Shown: positions 12,731 to 23,470 of the stretch, in pieces
Numbering within the stretch: the first letter of the stretch is position 1
How the letters are laid out: the number at the start of each line of letters is the position of its first letter
Source: Turnera subulata
Taxonomy: Eukaryota; Streptophyta; Magnoliopsida; Malpighiales; Passifloraceae
NCBI GenBank assembly: GCA_028386065.3
Contig: JAKUCV010005630.1
Span: forward strand, 1-64,000
DNA length: 64,000 bases
Reading direction: 5' to 3'
Notes under the pieces: generated by a model
Told to the model about the DNA's origin: nothing
What the model saw: the letters and a program-made list of their open reading frames with translations, nothing else
Databases searched by the model: none
Program-made: the position numbers and the translations under genes

Positions 12731-13587
12731 GATTTAAAGAGACTAATTTGTCAAGCACATTTTCTTTAAACAATTGATGTTGATGTTTTCCTTTTGGTTA
12801 TAAACATTGATGGTGGTGATGTTTGGTTGACAGCTTCCTCAAAAGTTTTTCTGGTGGGGAGCCTGGCCCAAGTGAGTAATGTAAGGTTATTGGACCCAGC
12901 CCCCTACGTGGCTGATGACACCCATATTTACTCCCAAATATATAGACGCAACGGGCCCAACTTCGTGTTTGGAAGTCCCCTCAGAGTGGTCCTTCTTACA
13001 AGAATAGGATAGGTTAGGTCTCTCTGACCCATTCCAGGGACAGGCTAGTACCTGTTTGCATCCCACCTGGCAAACTGAGAAGACTGAAGAGGGAACACAT
13101 ACGCCTGATGTCATCGAACAAATATGATAACTAGTACTTAACAAAATCAGGTAACCAGGAGTATGAGTATGGCTCAAACGACTCGTGGAAACACACACAG
13201 AAGATATATTTTTGGGGCACAGACTTGCTCATTAACAAGCACAAGCTTGCCCTTCTTGTCTTTCCTTTAGAAACCTAGTAAGGTTAATATTAGTGGTATT
13301 CTGATATATAATTGATCTACTATACTAATAATGAAGCTATATTGCGTTCGTTTTCTTGTAATGAAGGTACCAACAGACATAACCTTGATATCAAAATTCA
13401 GACATGACGTACCGAAACCAAAGTATTGACCTACCTACTACGTACCAACGTCTCTTTTTTGACTTGAAAACTTGATGCATCTCTCTTACAACACTTTGAC
13501 TATGAGACTTGGGATTTTGAAGACAATACTCGCCTTCATACTAGCAGGTTAGATAAAACAGGACTTAATAACATCCCTTCATCATTC
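12731..13587. other. Intergenic, nothing recognised
   Basis: No long ORF, RNA gene or terminal repeat was recognised in this stretch. Confidence 0.4.
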
Positions 13588-14028
13588 ATGTTAGAATTTT
13601 GGTACCACTTTAATAAGCTTTTCGAACCTAAAATTAAGTTTTTCATCGGTCTTGCATCGCTATGGACAATTTTGCTCGAAAGAAACCAGAGGATTTTTCA
13701 AGGTTTTGCTGCTTCCGTGGACCGAATTGCAGACCTTGCGATTGTAAGAGCTACCTCCTGGATCAAGGCGATCAAAGCGGACATTCCATTTTCCACCTCA
13801 TTGATTATTTCTAATGCAGAGACCTTGAAGAACTGGAGAGCCCCTGGTGCAGATTCAACCTGCTGCTGCCACTGTGAACTTGGTTTTCCTTCTAATGTGC
13901 TTTGTGCTGTTTCTGTGTCTTGTTTCACGTTGTTGATTTTCTGCAGTGGTTGCATCAAGCCTTGTAAATATTGTACCTTTCTAATTAAGTTCCTCAATAA
14001 AACCACTCGTTAGCATAAAAAAAGAAAA
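13588..14028 (+). mobile_element. 5'-truncated LINE, 3' end only
   Basis: The translated segment reads FIGLASLWTILLERNQRIFQ and continues WIKAI, which resembles the C-terminal part of plant LINE polyproteins (SLW-I-ERN-RIF pattern). It passes into a T/G-rich tail, an AATAAA at about 13996 and a short A-rich stretch (about 14017-14028). Upstream domains are missing, so this is a dead-on-arrival copy. No target duplication was identified. Confidence 0.6.
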
Positions 14029-17000
14029 TGGCTTCCCCTTTAGGCAGCAGATTTTCCTTTTCCTTTATCCCTATGCATGATATATGGAACCACACAAGAG
14101 ATATAGATGGATTGCCCGATTGTGGAGAAACGTGGCAAGGTAGCCTTGGAGGAGGCATGCATAACCTGTCAGGCCCTAGAAGGAAAATTAGCGTGTGATT
14201 TGGTTTACTGCTACCATAGCATGGAAAGCTAGCCATATGATCACTATTACTAGCTGGGTACTACAAATGTTATTTTTTTTTTGGAGGAATTTAAATGTTA
14301 GGATCCTTATTTTTTTGTTTGTTTTGCTTTTTTTTTTTGGTTTTTTTTTTTATGAGACTCACAACAAAATTTACCATAAAAGGGAGAAAGTAAAAGCCAA
14401 GGATGAAAATCAGGAGAGCACCACATCTGTAAAACAACAAATTCGAACTTCATTTACCTTAAACGTGTCAAGACAAAATATATCCAATTAGAAGATGTAT
14501 TCTCTAATCTTATGTAATTATCGTCTTTAAGTCTAAAAATAGTAAAATTTCGCTCTCCTCTTCCATGTCCTTGCTAACTGCATGATCATGTCATACATAT
14601 CCATAGGCTTGTATTTGTAAATGCTTAAATTCGCCATGTTTCCATTGAACGCATAATTGCATGATGAGCCTAAACTGCTAAACCTCCTGCCACTCGAGTC
14701 TAAGCGGATAATCCATGCGTATTACCAATACATGGCATATTTGTCATTCTACTAACTAAGAGGCAATTTTCAGTTTAGCTAGAAAACAAGAAAAAGAATA
14801 CATATATACCCAGATTTTACAATGTTTAAAAACAACTCCGCGATTGAGGATTTTCAAAATTGAATAGGAGCGTAGAATTTTGAAAATCAGAAGAATTCAA
14901 GTTAATAAATTCTCGCTGTCTCATCACGTCTTCAACTACTGGATGCAAATTTATTCCAAGATATGAAGAGAGACCAGCAATCAGCTCGAGGTGCAAGTTC
15001 TAGGATGGAGCTGTGTGGTCGAGCAATCTTTTGGAAAAGTATGAGAAATGAGCTTCTATTGTATCGTCAATTAATGTGGGCGGCATATATAGTATTGTGG
15101 ACGATACAAGGTGGATCGAGTTTTAATGAGGCCAGGCTTAAAAGATTAATACACTGTCAATGTCCACACAACAAAGAAAAAGATGTCTTGTGAGTCTTTG
15201 GCCAAGAAGAAGGGGGTTAAGAGGAGGAGGAGGAGGGAGAGGTGGGAAACAAACCACCAAAAGCATAACACTGCATATTTGCTGTAATGTCAGTCCCCAT
15301 TTATTATTGTTCCGTTTTCTTTTTCGAAAGAGAGCCCACATGTCCCAAGCAAGCAAACGGAACAGAATAAAGGGGGAAGCAACATAACATGAGACCGAAG
15401 TTGAGATCATTTTTCCGACAGATTCAAATGCCCTAGTTGCCTCTCTATTCATTACCTGCCTTTCTCCAACATCTCCCTCCTGTCCACTACTGCATCCCAT
15501 ATACCCGCATTTCTCCCCCCAACCCTTTTCCCACTCCCACCATATATACTACTACATGTTCTTCACATTCTTTGCGAATACAATATATCCTTTTTTTTTT
15601 GTCTTTAAACAAATCAAATCAAAACATATGTATGATTCATGACGACGTGCCAAAAAAAAAAATAATTACCTATATATGATTTGTAACATTTGCTCTCCTC
15701 AAATCTTTTGTACAAAAACTCTATACTAAGTAACATCATTCTTGTTTCTCAAAAAAAAAAAAAAGTAACATCATTCTTAAAACAATAGGTTCCTTCAACA
15801 TTCGTTTGTCTACCATTGATCAGTATTAGTACACTTATCTGCATTAGCTTCTTAAAGTTTATTTGGCGAGTCACAGGCGCATTAGTTATACATGATAACT
15901 TCATGCATGTTTTAGTGCAAATGTGTCGGAATTGGGATAGGCAGTGTCTATATATTTAGCTATATTTTTCCCCTTTTGGATTCATTGATCTGGCTATACA
16001 TGTCATAGAAAAATGCAAGCTATTCAGCTTCCACTCAGTTCCAGGACAATTGACATAAAAATAGTAGCAATTAAAGATATAAAGCCTGCTCTAAAAGGTG
16101 CTCTGAACTTCCTCCATGTGATACTGATACAAGTAAATGGCAATCACAATGCCTGCAAATTATCTGCAAATTTGCATGACTGGGAAAGAGTCTGGTATGC
16201 TGCAACGTTAATAACAACTTCCAAACTTTTCTTTTTTCTCACTTTATTTTTTTTTTAAAAAATAGCACACAAAATTATAGTAAGAGGAAGAAAATTCAAA
16301 GGATCAAAGGAACCAAGAACAAAAAATAAATATGGGAAGAAGAGGCTTAGCAATTAAAGGCAGCAAAACATTTTACTCAACTGAGACAGAGGGAAAGGGG
16401 GGGACAAATAGCAATTAATGGGGGACGAGGCATAGGATAGAAATGAATGAATATAGTTTTCCTATATGGAGTAGTCCTACTGCTAGTACTAGCTAGCTAC
16501 CGAAGCACACGATCCATAACAAACTCACTCCATTGAAAGTTGAAGCCACTGGTCCACCTCCTCTTGTAAGCACATTTGTCCATATATGATATATTCCTTT
16601 GGTGGTTTTGAGCTCTATTCAGCTCAAAGTCTACCGAGTTGTATTGAACGGAGGTTGGGAGAAATTAATGCGAGTGAGTGAGAGAGAGAGAAGAAACGAG
16701 TAATGTTAAAGCGGTGATGGAGAGGAAAAGAAGGAGAAGTTGACAGTTGTGAAGGGATACAAAGCGTAGGCAGCTTTGCATGCTAAACACGTTTGATTCG
16801 ACAAAGCAAATCCTTCCCGATCATAATGATCATCACATGACACACTAGCAAACAAGTTACCATTCTTTTCTACTATGTTGCTTTGCTTTAGCTTGTCTGA
16901 ATTAAGACAAACTAGACCATCACTAACATTAGATCAATTTTCAAAGCCTCAGTTTGGTTTGAGGTCCAATTAATTGTTGTCAAGAAAACAAGAGAAAGAA

Positions 17001-17466
17001 GTACTGAAACTCGGAAGAAAGAAAGAAACTAGAGTTAGAAGTTGGAAGAGATGATGCTGCTTTGAGCAATTAATTAATGGGCTCATCAGCAACAGCCGTA
17101 TTCAGAATAAAAATTAACAGGTCATGATGATCATCCACCCTACTACACCCAGCAACTGATCAGGAAGAGATATCAAGAAACTAAACTAAAATCAAATTAG
17201 AAGAGGGAAAAATAATTAACCCAGAAAGAAGGGAGAGAGAACCCTAGTAAGAAAATTAAAAAAAAAACAGTACCTATACTGGGATTGATGACACCATAAC
17301 TCCAAATTCATTCCTCCATTTTAATTCCTTCCTCAATATTGCTGTGCACTGAGATGTGCCCCCTCTTCTTCATTATCGCCCCGTGCAGGCACCAGTAAGT
17401 AGTGGGCCGAAAAAGAAGAACAAATGCCGGGTTGTTCCATTTCCTGGTATTAAAAGTAGCTAGTCT
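14029..17466. other. Intergenic; right part is probably 3' flank of the ZF-HD gene
   Basis: No coding region was recognised. There are purine-rich runs near 15220-15245 and a GA microsatellite near 16675-16692. The last few hundred bases before 17467 should include the 3' UTR of the ZF-HD gene, whose end I cannot fix. Confidence 0.4.
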
Positions 17467-18267
17467 TTAGGGTTTCTTACCAAGAGTGTGCTTGTTATTA
17501 TGGAGCCAGACCTTGAGCACATGGCGCTTCACCCCAGTCTCGGCGCAAAACTGCTCCACCGCAGCTTCGTCGTGCTTCTGTATTCTCCAGCCAAGCCTCT
17601 CCGCGAAAGCCAACATCTTTTCCTTCTGGTCTTGAGTGAATTTAGTCCTAAACCGCTTCTTCGATGAGCTCCCGCTAATCCCTCCGCTCCCGCCGCCACC
17701 GCTACTACTAGGATTCGACATATCCTCTTCTTCCCTACTGTACCCACCTCCGCCTGCAGCTCCCCCGCCTGAAGCAGCCGGCAGGGCCAAGGGCCTGTGC
17801 TGCGGAGGTGGAGTCAGGTGGAGGTACCCGGCGGGTGGCGGTGCACGATAGTAAGGGGAGAATTGGGGATGGTGTTGGTGGTGGTGGTGGTGGTATATTC
17901 CCTCCGCACCACCACCAGCAGCACTACCATCAGTGGTCTCCTTGCGGTGGAAGTTACGGTGGCAGTTACAGGCGGCGCATTTGAGTGCATCCAAAGTGCC
18001 TTCATCCCCAGCCGCCATGAATTCGCCGCAACCATCCACCGCATGCCCGCCAATGCTCACAGCGTGGTTCTTGAGGCACTCCCGGTACCTGATGTTGGGG
18101 CTTCCTCCTCCTGCGGCCTTTCTTGAGTTTGTTGTGGTGGATGCTCCCTCCCCGCCAGCAGTAGCAGAACCCATTTTCGCCCGACCCGAGTTGCCCACCG
18201 AGTCATAACCCGGTGGCACCCCCATCCCCATTACTTCCTCTTGGTCTTCGTGCTCTTCAAAATCCAT
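17467..18267 (-). CDS. Zinc-finger homeodomain (ZF-HD / ZHD) transcription factor
   Basis: The ORF is intronless and 266 residues long, within the usual range of the family. The N-terminus is acidic ([16 protein letters not shown]). The ZF-HD dimerisation zinc finger is at about 59-108: [11 protein letters not shown], then [12 protein letters not shown] and [16 protein letters not shown], with the metal-binding Cys and His residues present. A low-complexity linker (His run 126-130, Pro and Gly/Ser runs) joins it to a homeodomain at about 203-262 ([26 protein letters not shown]-type [10 protein letters not shown]). Family knowledge: these plant-specific nuclear proteins form homo- and heterodimers through the finger and bind ATTA-core sites in development and stress genes. 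The N-terminal style resembles the ZHD1/ZHD2 (ATHB22/ATHB25) group, but the exact orthologue is uncertain. The start is the only Met that includes the acidic N-terminus. Confidence 0.95.
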   Translation of the reverse strand: MDFEEHEDQEEVMGMGVPPGYDSVGNSGRAKMGSATAGGEGASTTTNSRKAAGGGSPNIRYRECLKNHAVSIGGHAVDGCGEFMAAGDEGTLDALKCAACNCHRNFHRKETTDGSAAGGGAEGIYHHHHHQHHPQFSPYYRAPPPAGYLHLTPPPQHRPLALPAASGGGAAGGGGYSREEEDMSNPSSSGGGGSGGISGSSSKKRFRTKFTQDQKEKMLAFAERLGWRIQKHDEAAVEQFCAETGVKRHVLKVWLHNNKHTLGKKP

Positions 18268-19335
18268 TCTTGCAACTTTTTTTCTTGCTTATTTCTGCTG
18301 GGTTTTGTTCTTCTTTTCTTCCTGATGCAATTAAGGAAGATCTACTAGCTAGCTAGCTATACCAGCTGGCTGGTTCTTCTTCTTACAGATCCCCACCACT
18401 CTTAACTGCAGGGGTGAAAACTGTGATTAATATAAAGCCAACAAGAGACGAATTTAAACATATTTTTTCTATTATTTTTTTCTGAACTGAAAGATTATGA
18501 GAGAAGATAAGAGGTTAAGAGAGGGTGTGGCCATCAATTCCCGGCCTGCAAAGAAAGGTGTGTCTTACTCGAAAGGGTTTCATATACTTGCCATCTCTCT
18601 TTCTTTTCTTTCCAAATGTTGTTCTATTGTCTGTTTTACTGCTACAAGTACTATTTGCCGGGTTATTAATTATGCGGTTAATGATTACTTTAAATCCCTT
18701 TTAAGAGGTAATAGTGGTTCTAAATCTTTGTTCTTTTGTGAGTTTAAATCATCACAATTAGGGCTTGATGATGGGGTACAGTACAGTATGTACAGTGTAC
18801 TATTGCCTGTCTTTTTCCTAAATTTGTAGAGGTGAAACAAGGAAAAAAGTAAAAGGCTGAACTGGGAATTACCTGAACACGATTAAAGACATGGCAGAGA
18901 GGCAGCGAGTAACCATGAAGGGTGTGTCAAAGAATGACGTAACTTGGGGTGTTTGGGAACATGGGACAAAGATAAACATCTCTTTTAATGTATTTTTTTC
19001 CTTAAGTCACTGGAGTGGACAGGATAAACTTGGTACTTCTTCATTGGTCATGAATTACACAGCTTTTGTTCTTTTTTATTTCTTTCTTTTTTTTTTTGTT
19101 ATCCAAGTTATACAAAGTCTGCAGGCTACTCATCAAATCTCACAGTCTCAGCAATCACCAACTGATAATGAAATGATTGCGATACTCCAAAAGAATGATA
19201 AAAAATTTCCAGTATTCGTGTCTCAATGTAATTTTAGCTGCTTTTTTCTAGGAAAAAAAATTAATACTAGGGAATAGGTAGAATGATTTGATGAATTAAT
19301 TTACCAGCAAATAAAATTTTACAATATTTAACAAA
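18268..19335. other. Upstream region of the ZF-HD gene; no other gene seen
   Basis: On the minus strand this is the leader and promoter side of the ZF-HD gene. A GCTA tandem (about 18341-18359) and pyrimidine-rich leader sequence are visible. Short plus-strand ORFs here have no recognisable motif. Confidence 0.4.
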
Positions 19336-19407
19336 GGGTCCATAGCTCAGTGGTAGAGCAATTGACTGCAGATCAATAGGTCATCGGTTCGAACCCGGTT
19401 GGGCCCT
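19336..19407 (+). tRNA. tRNA-Cys (anticodon GCA)
   Basis: The sequence is 72 nt and folds as a cloverleaf. Acceptor GGGTCCA pairs with TGGGCCC (one G-T pair), the D arm has AGCTCAGTGGTAGAGC, the anticodon loop is CTGCAGA with GCA as anticodon, and the T arm is CCGGTTCGAACCCGG with a perfect box B. No CCA is encoded and no intron is present, as expected for a nuclear tRNA-Cys. A T-rich stretch just downstream can stop RNA polymerase III. Confidence 0.95.
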
Positions 19408-20502
19408 TTATTTTTTATACTTTTTGTGATTATGATCGTTCAAAAAAAAAAATTACAATATTCCATACATTTGGTTATACATTAATCTGTGATACGTGTT
19501 ATTGTGGCCTCCATGTGTTATACACTTATACTTGGATGCTTGTCTCCAGCTAATTCATATGCCAATCAGAAAGTGCATCTATTTTCTGCCAACTCTTGTG
19601 TTCTGGTCTTAATTGATGATAATTGTCTTGTCCTATTTCTGCCCATTCCTCCTAATTTCACAACCCAATCCCCGTACTAGGTTAACGGACACCATAATTT
19701 TTTTTTTCCAAATGGATAAAAATATATTAATATAAATCGAGTACAACATACATATTAGCACAAATTAGACTGCTAAAAATAAGGAAAAAAAATAATTGAA
19801 AGTCACAAACATGGAGGAATAAATCTCCAAACAAAGCATGAACCATGAATACAAAGCGGTTACTCTTAGATTCGGACATAGGCAAGAGTTAAAACTCAAA
19901 CCAAAGAACTCGCAGCTACCCATGGACGGGAGGGCGTTCAATCCGCACAAAGCAGGACTAGCCCCAAATAGCAACCAAGTTCGCTTCCGGTGGTCGGTAG
20001 CTATCGGGTTTATCTCTGAAACCCGAGCAAGCCAAACCATAGCCATCACCGGAGAAACGGAAGAATGCCCATATCCTCCTTTTGTGAGTAAACACTTCAT
20101 AACAAGCTCCATACTTCACACAACAACAACAATCCGCCATCTGCAACAGACCCAATTCAAGGCCACTGGAAGAATGGAAGAAAAACTCACCATCTCTTAC
20201 TTTTGTATCCGTAGAACTAGAAGCCTCGAGGTTGAAAGCTTCAGATCCATGGATGCCAGGAGACCAAGCCAAGGAAGAGATGTTAAGAGTCTCCAACAAT
20301 AAAAAGATGGATTTGAAATCCATCTGCTAAACACCAGATCTATTGCAGATCTACTAGATATATGTAAAGTAAAGACTAAATAACACTTAAAGGAGAAAAA
20401 TGGGCTTACCAACCAACCGGAGGAGCCGGCGGCAGCCCGTACTCTTGAGGAAGACGTTTTTTTTGGGAGAGAAAATGGGGGGACTCGTGGAGGGAGAGAG
20501 TG

Positions 20503-20668
20503 TGTGATGACCAAAGTCCCACATCGGAAGAGAGTGAGAGAGCTCTTGGGTATACATGCACCAAGTACTTGGCTACCAAATAACTACAAGCTTAAGCTTT
20601 TGGGCCACGTGGTTTCGGCCCAGCTTTTGAGGTTATTCTGGGCCAGTCAATTTACTTGGGGCGTGACA
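20503..20668 (+). repeat. TRIM left LTR
   Basis: Direct repeat partner of 20839-21003, with TG...CA ends. It includes the GTCCCACATCGG motif common near the start of plant TRIM LTRs. Confidence 0.9.
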
Positions 20669-20838
20669 AATGGTAGCGGAGCCGATCTCACTCCACTTTC
20701 GGGTGGGCTTGGGCCTTATGGCCCGTGTCTCAAGGGTTTATACTAAGATTACAATTGGTACGACCTGGTGATCGGGGTGCCACTTTGATTTGAATTGGGC
20801 TCCCCTCGTGAGGACGCAAGGTCTAAAGGAGGAGAGAA

Positions 20839-21003
20839 TGTGATGACCAAAGTCCCACATCGGAAGAGAGTGAGAGAGGTCTTGGGTATATATGCACCAA
20901 GTACTTGGCTACCAAATAACCTCAAGCTTAAGCTTTTGGGCCACGTGGTTTCAGCCCAACCTTGGAGGTTATTCTGGGCCAGTCGATTACTTGGGGCTTT
21001 ACA
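20839..21003 (+). repeat. TRIM right LTR
   Basis: Nearly identical to the left LTR with a handful of substitutions (for example AGCTCTTGGG against AGGTCTTGGG near its start). It is preceded by the polypurine tract. Confidence 0.9.
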
Positions 21004-21045
21004 GAGCGGTTTATCCAATGTTAAAAGTTACCATAATTTTTTTTT

Positions 21046-21595
21046 AGGATTAACGTACAGCGTCATTTAATTTCGTATACTCCCCTCTTTTTATATCCTT
21101 CCTGAGCCAGCTGCAGTGGAAAGGCTTGATTTTTATTTCTCTTCTCTGGTTCTAATGAAGGATTAAAGTAAAAAAAAAAAGGAGGAGATAATAGTAAAAA
21201 TGCCTATATTGCGGGTCAAGAGAGTGTATATTTTTCAAAAATAGAAAAACAAGAGAATGTATATATGACTATATGTATTCGTGAAAAGATATTGAATAAC
21301 TAAAACACCAAATGTTACTTGCAGATATAAGGAAAACAGAAAAAAGAAATCGAGAAGAACGATCCAATCTCATTGCGAAATTTAGAAAAAAACGTTTTGC
21401 TGAAATTGGTGTACTCCAATTTTGGGATAACGTTTGTTTTTGGTTAGGTTTTGGGTTGTAAATCCTAACTTGTTTATCAGGATTTGTTTCCTGATTGTGT
21501 CCTATAAATCCAAATTGAGAATAAAAATTGAATCTGAAGCAAAGTAAAATTAAACCAGGATTAGACATGGCATGATCGCTTGCTGATGTCCATAT
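21046..21595. other. Intergenic, nothing recognised
   Basis: AT-rich sequence between the non-LTR insert and the long inverted repeat. No gene or element ends were seen. Confidence 0.4.
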
Positions 21596-21773
21596 TGTTA
21601 GCAAGTAAAGCGTCGGGAGTAGCCCGCAAATCAGGGAGAAAACAAGCGAGGCCCAAGTGAGATCTACACTCGTGAGCTTGGACACCACAAAGCCCACGAG
21701 TGTGGATCTCACTTGGGCCTCGCTTGTTTTCTCTCCGGTTTGCGGGCTACTCCCAGAGCTTTACTTGCTAACA
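21596..21773. repeat. 178-bp near-perfect inverted repeat with TG...CA ends
   Basis: The left arm begins TGTTAGCAAGTAAAGC and the right arm ends with its reverse complement GCTTTACTTGCTAACA. The arms are about 84 bp each, with roughly half a dozen mismatches and a loop of about 10 bases (GGACACCACA). Two bases after the right arm comes TGGTAGCGGAGC, the primer binding site used by other elements here. The right arm is therefore probably an LTR end, and the left arm an inverted copy of it. Confidence 0.85.
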
Positions 21774-22062
21774 AGTGGTAGCGGAGCCGAAAGTTCGGCT
21801 GCGATTGATATTGATACACGACATGGTTTGCCCTGTGGTTGCTGCCCCCACGTGGAGCGAGCTCGAGACTTCAGGTTTAGGTCCAGTTGTAGAGTTGTAA
21901 GGTGTGACTCTGGAAAACCTAAGAGATTGGCAGACGCGTGCTCCTTTGTACACAGGCTTGGTGTTGTGGAGCGGGCTCTTGAGGATGTCGCAGAAGATGC
22001 TTCCGTTGTAGGGGGAGTATGCCTAAGCCCGATATGGAAGAAACTCACACTTGAGGAGGAGA
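21774..22062 (+). mobile_element. Leader of a second TRIM-like LTR element, truncated
   Basis: It begins with the primer binding site TGGTAGCGGAGC (21776-21787) and a small palindrome (AGCCGAAAGTTCGGCT). It ends in a purine-rich GAGGAGGAGAT immediately before copy A starts. No coding capacity or second LTR is visible, so it is a remnant cut off by the junction with copy A. Confidence 0.55.
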
Positions 22063-22164
22063 TTGTTTGGACGTGTGGGGTTTTGTTTTGAATGTGGTGT
22101 TTTCTTTTGCTTTAGCATTTTGTTCCCTTGATTGCTTTTGGTGATTTATACTTCACCGCTCCTT

Positions 22165-22172
22165 CTTTTATA
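22165..22172 (-). promoter_or_regulatory. TATA box of ORF1, copy A (orphaned)
   Basis: CTTTTATA on the plus strand is TATAAAAG on the minus strand, equivalent to the boxes at 30657, 50591 and 63749. The ORF1 it would drive is deleted in this copy. Confidence 0.55.
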
Positions 22173-22369
22173 CTCTTATGGGGAGCGTGATTACCGTTTT
22201 TTATTTTCAAGATTTTGTTTTTGAATTTACCGTTGCTTGCATTTATTGCTTTACGCATTTTTTCGGATTTCCGTGCCAGAGTTTTTCAATCTTTTTGCAT
22301 CTCTTGATTTCCTTCGCTCTGGCTACCTTGTCTTTTCTTCTTATGGTCTTAATAACTTTTCTTGCATCT

Positions 22370-22680
22370 TTTATCACAAGCACCCGTGACCGTTGAGGCT
22401 AGACGGATGGGGCCGTATCTCGAGTAGAGCGCATGTGCGACAAGTTCACAGCTGTTCGGACATCGTGGAGAGATACGAGCCTTGACAGACGTTTTGGCTT
22501 ATGCGGAAATTGTGAACAAGTGGGTAACGTGTCTTTCGAGGGACACAGGACGTGCCCGTGATCATCGCCTTCCGAGTTAACGGGTATCTTTTTCACGAGG
22601 TTAACCGACGTCACCGTTAGTTGTACGGTACGTTTCGTGATTCAAGGATGTTCACGTCCGATACGAACACCGTTCCTGGA
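22370..22680. other. Conserved noncoding block between ORF2 and ORF1, copy A
   Basis: This block also occurs in copies B (about 30880-31175), C (about 49800-50105) and D (about 63285-63535). Shared pieces include CCGTGACCGTTGAGGCTAGA, GACAGACGTTTT and GGTTAACCGACGTCACCGTTAG-type sequence. It has no ORF and may hold regulatory or structural RNA information. Confidence 0.6.
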
Positions 22681-22907
22681 AACATGCTTTGTTTTAATTT
22701 CTTTCTGTTTTGATTTTGTTAACTGAGTTTTAATTTTTGATTCCTTTATATTTGATTTTATAATCTTATGGTTGATTTTTAATCTGCCTTGACATGTTTT
22801 GTTTCCCTATTTAACACAAGATTTTTTTTAACACAAGAGAATTTTGATTTAAAAAGGAAATTTATTTTATTTATTTCATAAAGGTGTTACAACAGAGAAG
22901 AAGTGCC

Positions 22908-23285
22908 CTAAGGAGCTACTTGTTTCTCAAGGTCTTTTACAAGCTGTTGAACGTTCCTCAGGTGAGGGAACAGCTCCGCGCATGCCAGTTCAATCTGTGC
23001 CACCGCCGAGCTAATCTTCCTCAGGGAGACGTTCAGCTGCGTCAACTTCTGTTGCGGTGTGCTGCTCTCAGCTATCGCTTTGCCTTTCTTGTCCTCAGCC
23101 TTCTTGCCGGCACGCTTCTTCCGTCGCTTTGGGGAGACCACCATGTGCTCCTCCAGACCGATGATGTTGGTCTTGAACCGTTTCTTTGGAGGCTCTTTAT
23201 CGGAGCTTGTCGGGAAAGCTGTGCCGCCGATGTAGCTGTTGTTCTCGGAGTCTGAGGTCGTTCGAGAACGAAGTGGAGAGTCCAT
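22908..23285 (-). CDS. Antisense ORF2, copy A: small basic protein (intact, 125 aa)
   Basis: The product is not recognised. It starts MDSPLRSRTTSDSENNSYIG. There are two lysine/arginine clusters resembling nuclear localisation signals, PPKKRFK at about 33-39 and PKRRKKRAGKKAEDKKGK at about 52-69. The C-terminal half has heptad-like leucine, isoleucine and valine spacing (LTQLNVSLRKISSAV, LRNVQQLVKDLEKQV), suggesting a helix or coiled coil. The same ORF is found in copies B, C and D, always opposite to the LTR sense. A TATA-like TTATAAAT lies on the same strand about 40 bp upstream. Inference: a nuclear DNA- or RNA-associated accessory protein. Confidence 0.65.
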   Translation of the reverse strand: MDSPLRSRTTSDSENNSYIGGTAFPTSSDKEPPKKRFKTNIIGLEEHMVVSPKRRKKRAGKKAEDKKGKAIAESSTPQQKLTQLNVSLRKISSAVAQIELACAELFPHLRNVQQLVKDLEKQVAP

Positions 23286-23321
23286 AGCTGAGAGTGAATG
23301 TCTTAGCTATGAGGTTGGGTA

Positions 23322-23329
23322 TTTATAAG
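23322..23329 (-). promoter_or_regulatory. TATA-like box upstream of ORF2, copy A
   Basis: Reads TTATAAAT on the minus strand, about 37-44 bp before the ORF2 start codon. Equivalent positions in B, C and D read CTATAAGA, TATATAAA and CTATAAGA. The short distance would leave a leader of only some 10-15 nt. Confidence 0.45.
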
Positions 23330-23470
23330 CGGATGAGATGTCGCTCAAGGGTATAAGCGGTATCTCATGTTGAGTTGGACACCTGGCAGAGTGTGCCAGA
23401 AGCTTATCGTGGTAGGACCCACGGATAAGACGGAATTTCGGGGACGAAATTCTTTTTAAGGTGGGTAGAC

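Larger units (their letters stand above)
20503..21003 (+). mobile_element. TRIM: complete miniature LTR retrotransposon, 501 bp
   Basis: Two direct LTRs of about 165 bp (20503-20668 and 20839-21003) start TGTGATGACCAAAGTCCCAC and end in ACA. The primer binding site TGGTAGCGGAGC (20671-20682) follows the left LTR, and a purine-rich AAAGGAGGAGAGAA (about 20825-20838) precedes the right LTR. The 170-bp interior has no coding capacity. The flanks GAGTG (20498-20502) and GAGCG (21004-21008) agree at four of five bases and are the likely target duplication. The TRIM landed inside an older non-LTR insert. Confidence 0.93.
19691..21045 (-). mobile_element. Non-LTR retroelement insert with 16-bp target duplication, host of a TRIM
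   Basis: ACCATAATTTTTTTTT occurs at 19691-19706 and again at 21030-21045, the pattern of a target-site duplication. The insert reads on the minus strand and ends in a tail typical of plant LINEs (TTAATATATTTTTATCCATTTGG then A residues, seen as T on the plus strand near 19700). Its right side is interrupted by the TRIM at 20503-21003. Without the TRIM and target repeats the insert is about 0.8 kb. I see no reverse transcriptase motif, so this is a truncated LINE, a LINE-dependent non-autonomous element, or a retrocopy of some transcript. Confidence 0.65.

Noticed and set aside
19336..19407. tRNA-Cys as a plastid- or mitochondrion-derived insertion
   Set aside because: It stands alone with no organelle flanking sequence, has good A and B boxes, and matches the usual nuclear plant tRNA-Cys form.
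19838..20302. 154-codon plus-strand ORF, and the opposing minus-strand ORFs at 19958-20514
   Set aside because: No recognisable domain; they lie within the non-LTR insert and overlap each other in different frames.
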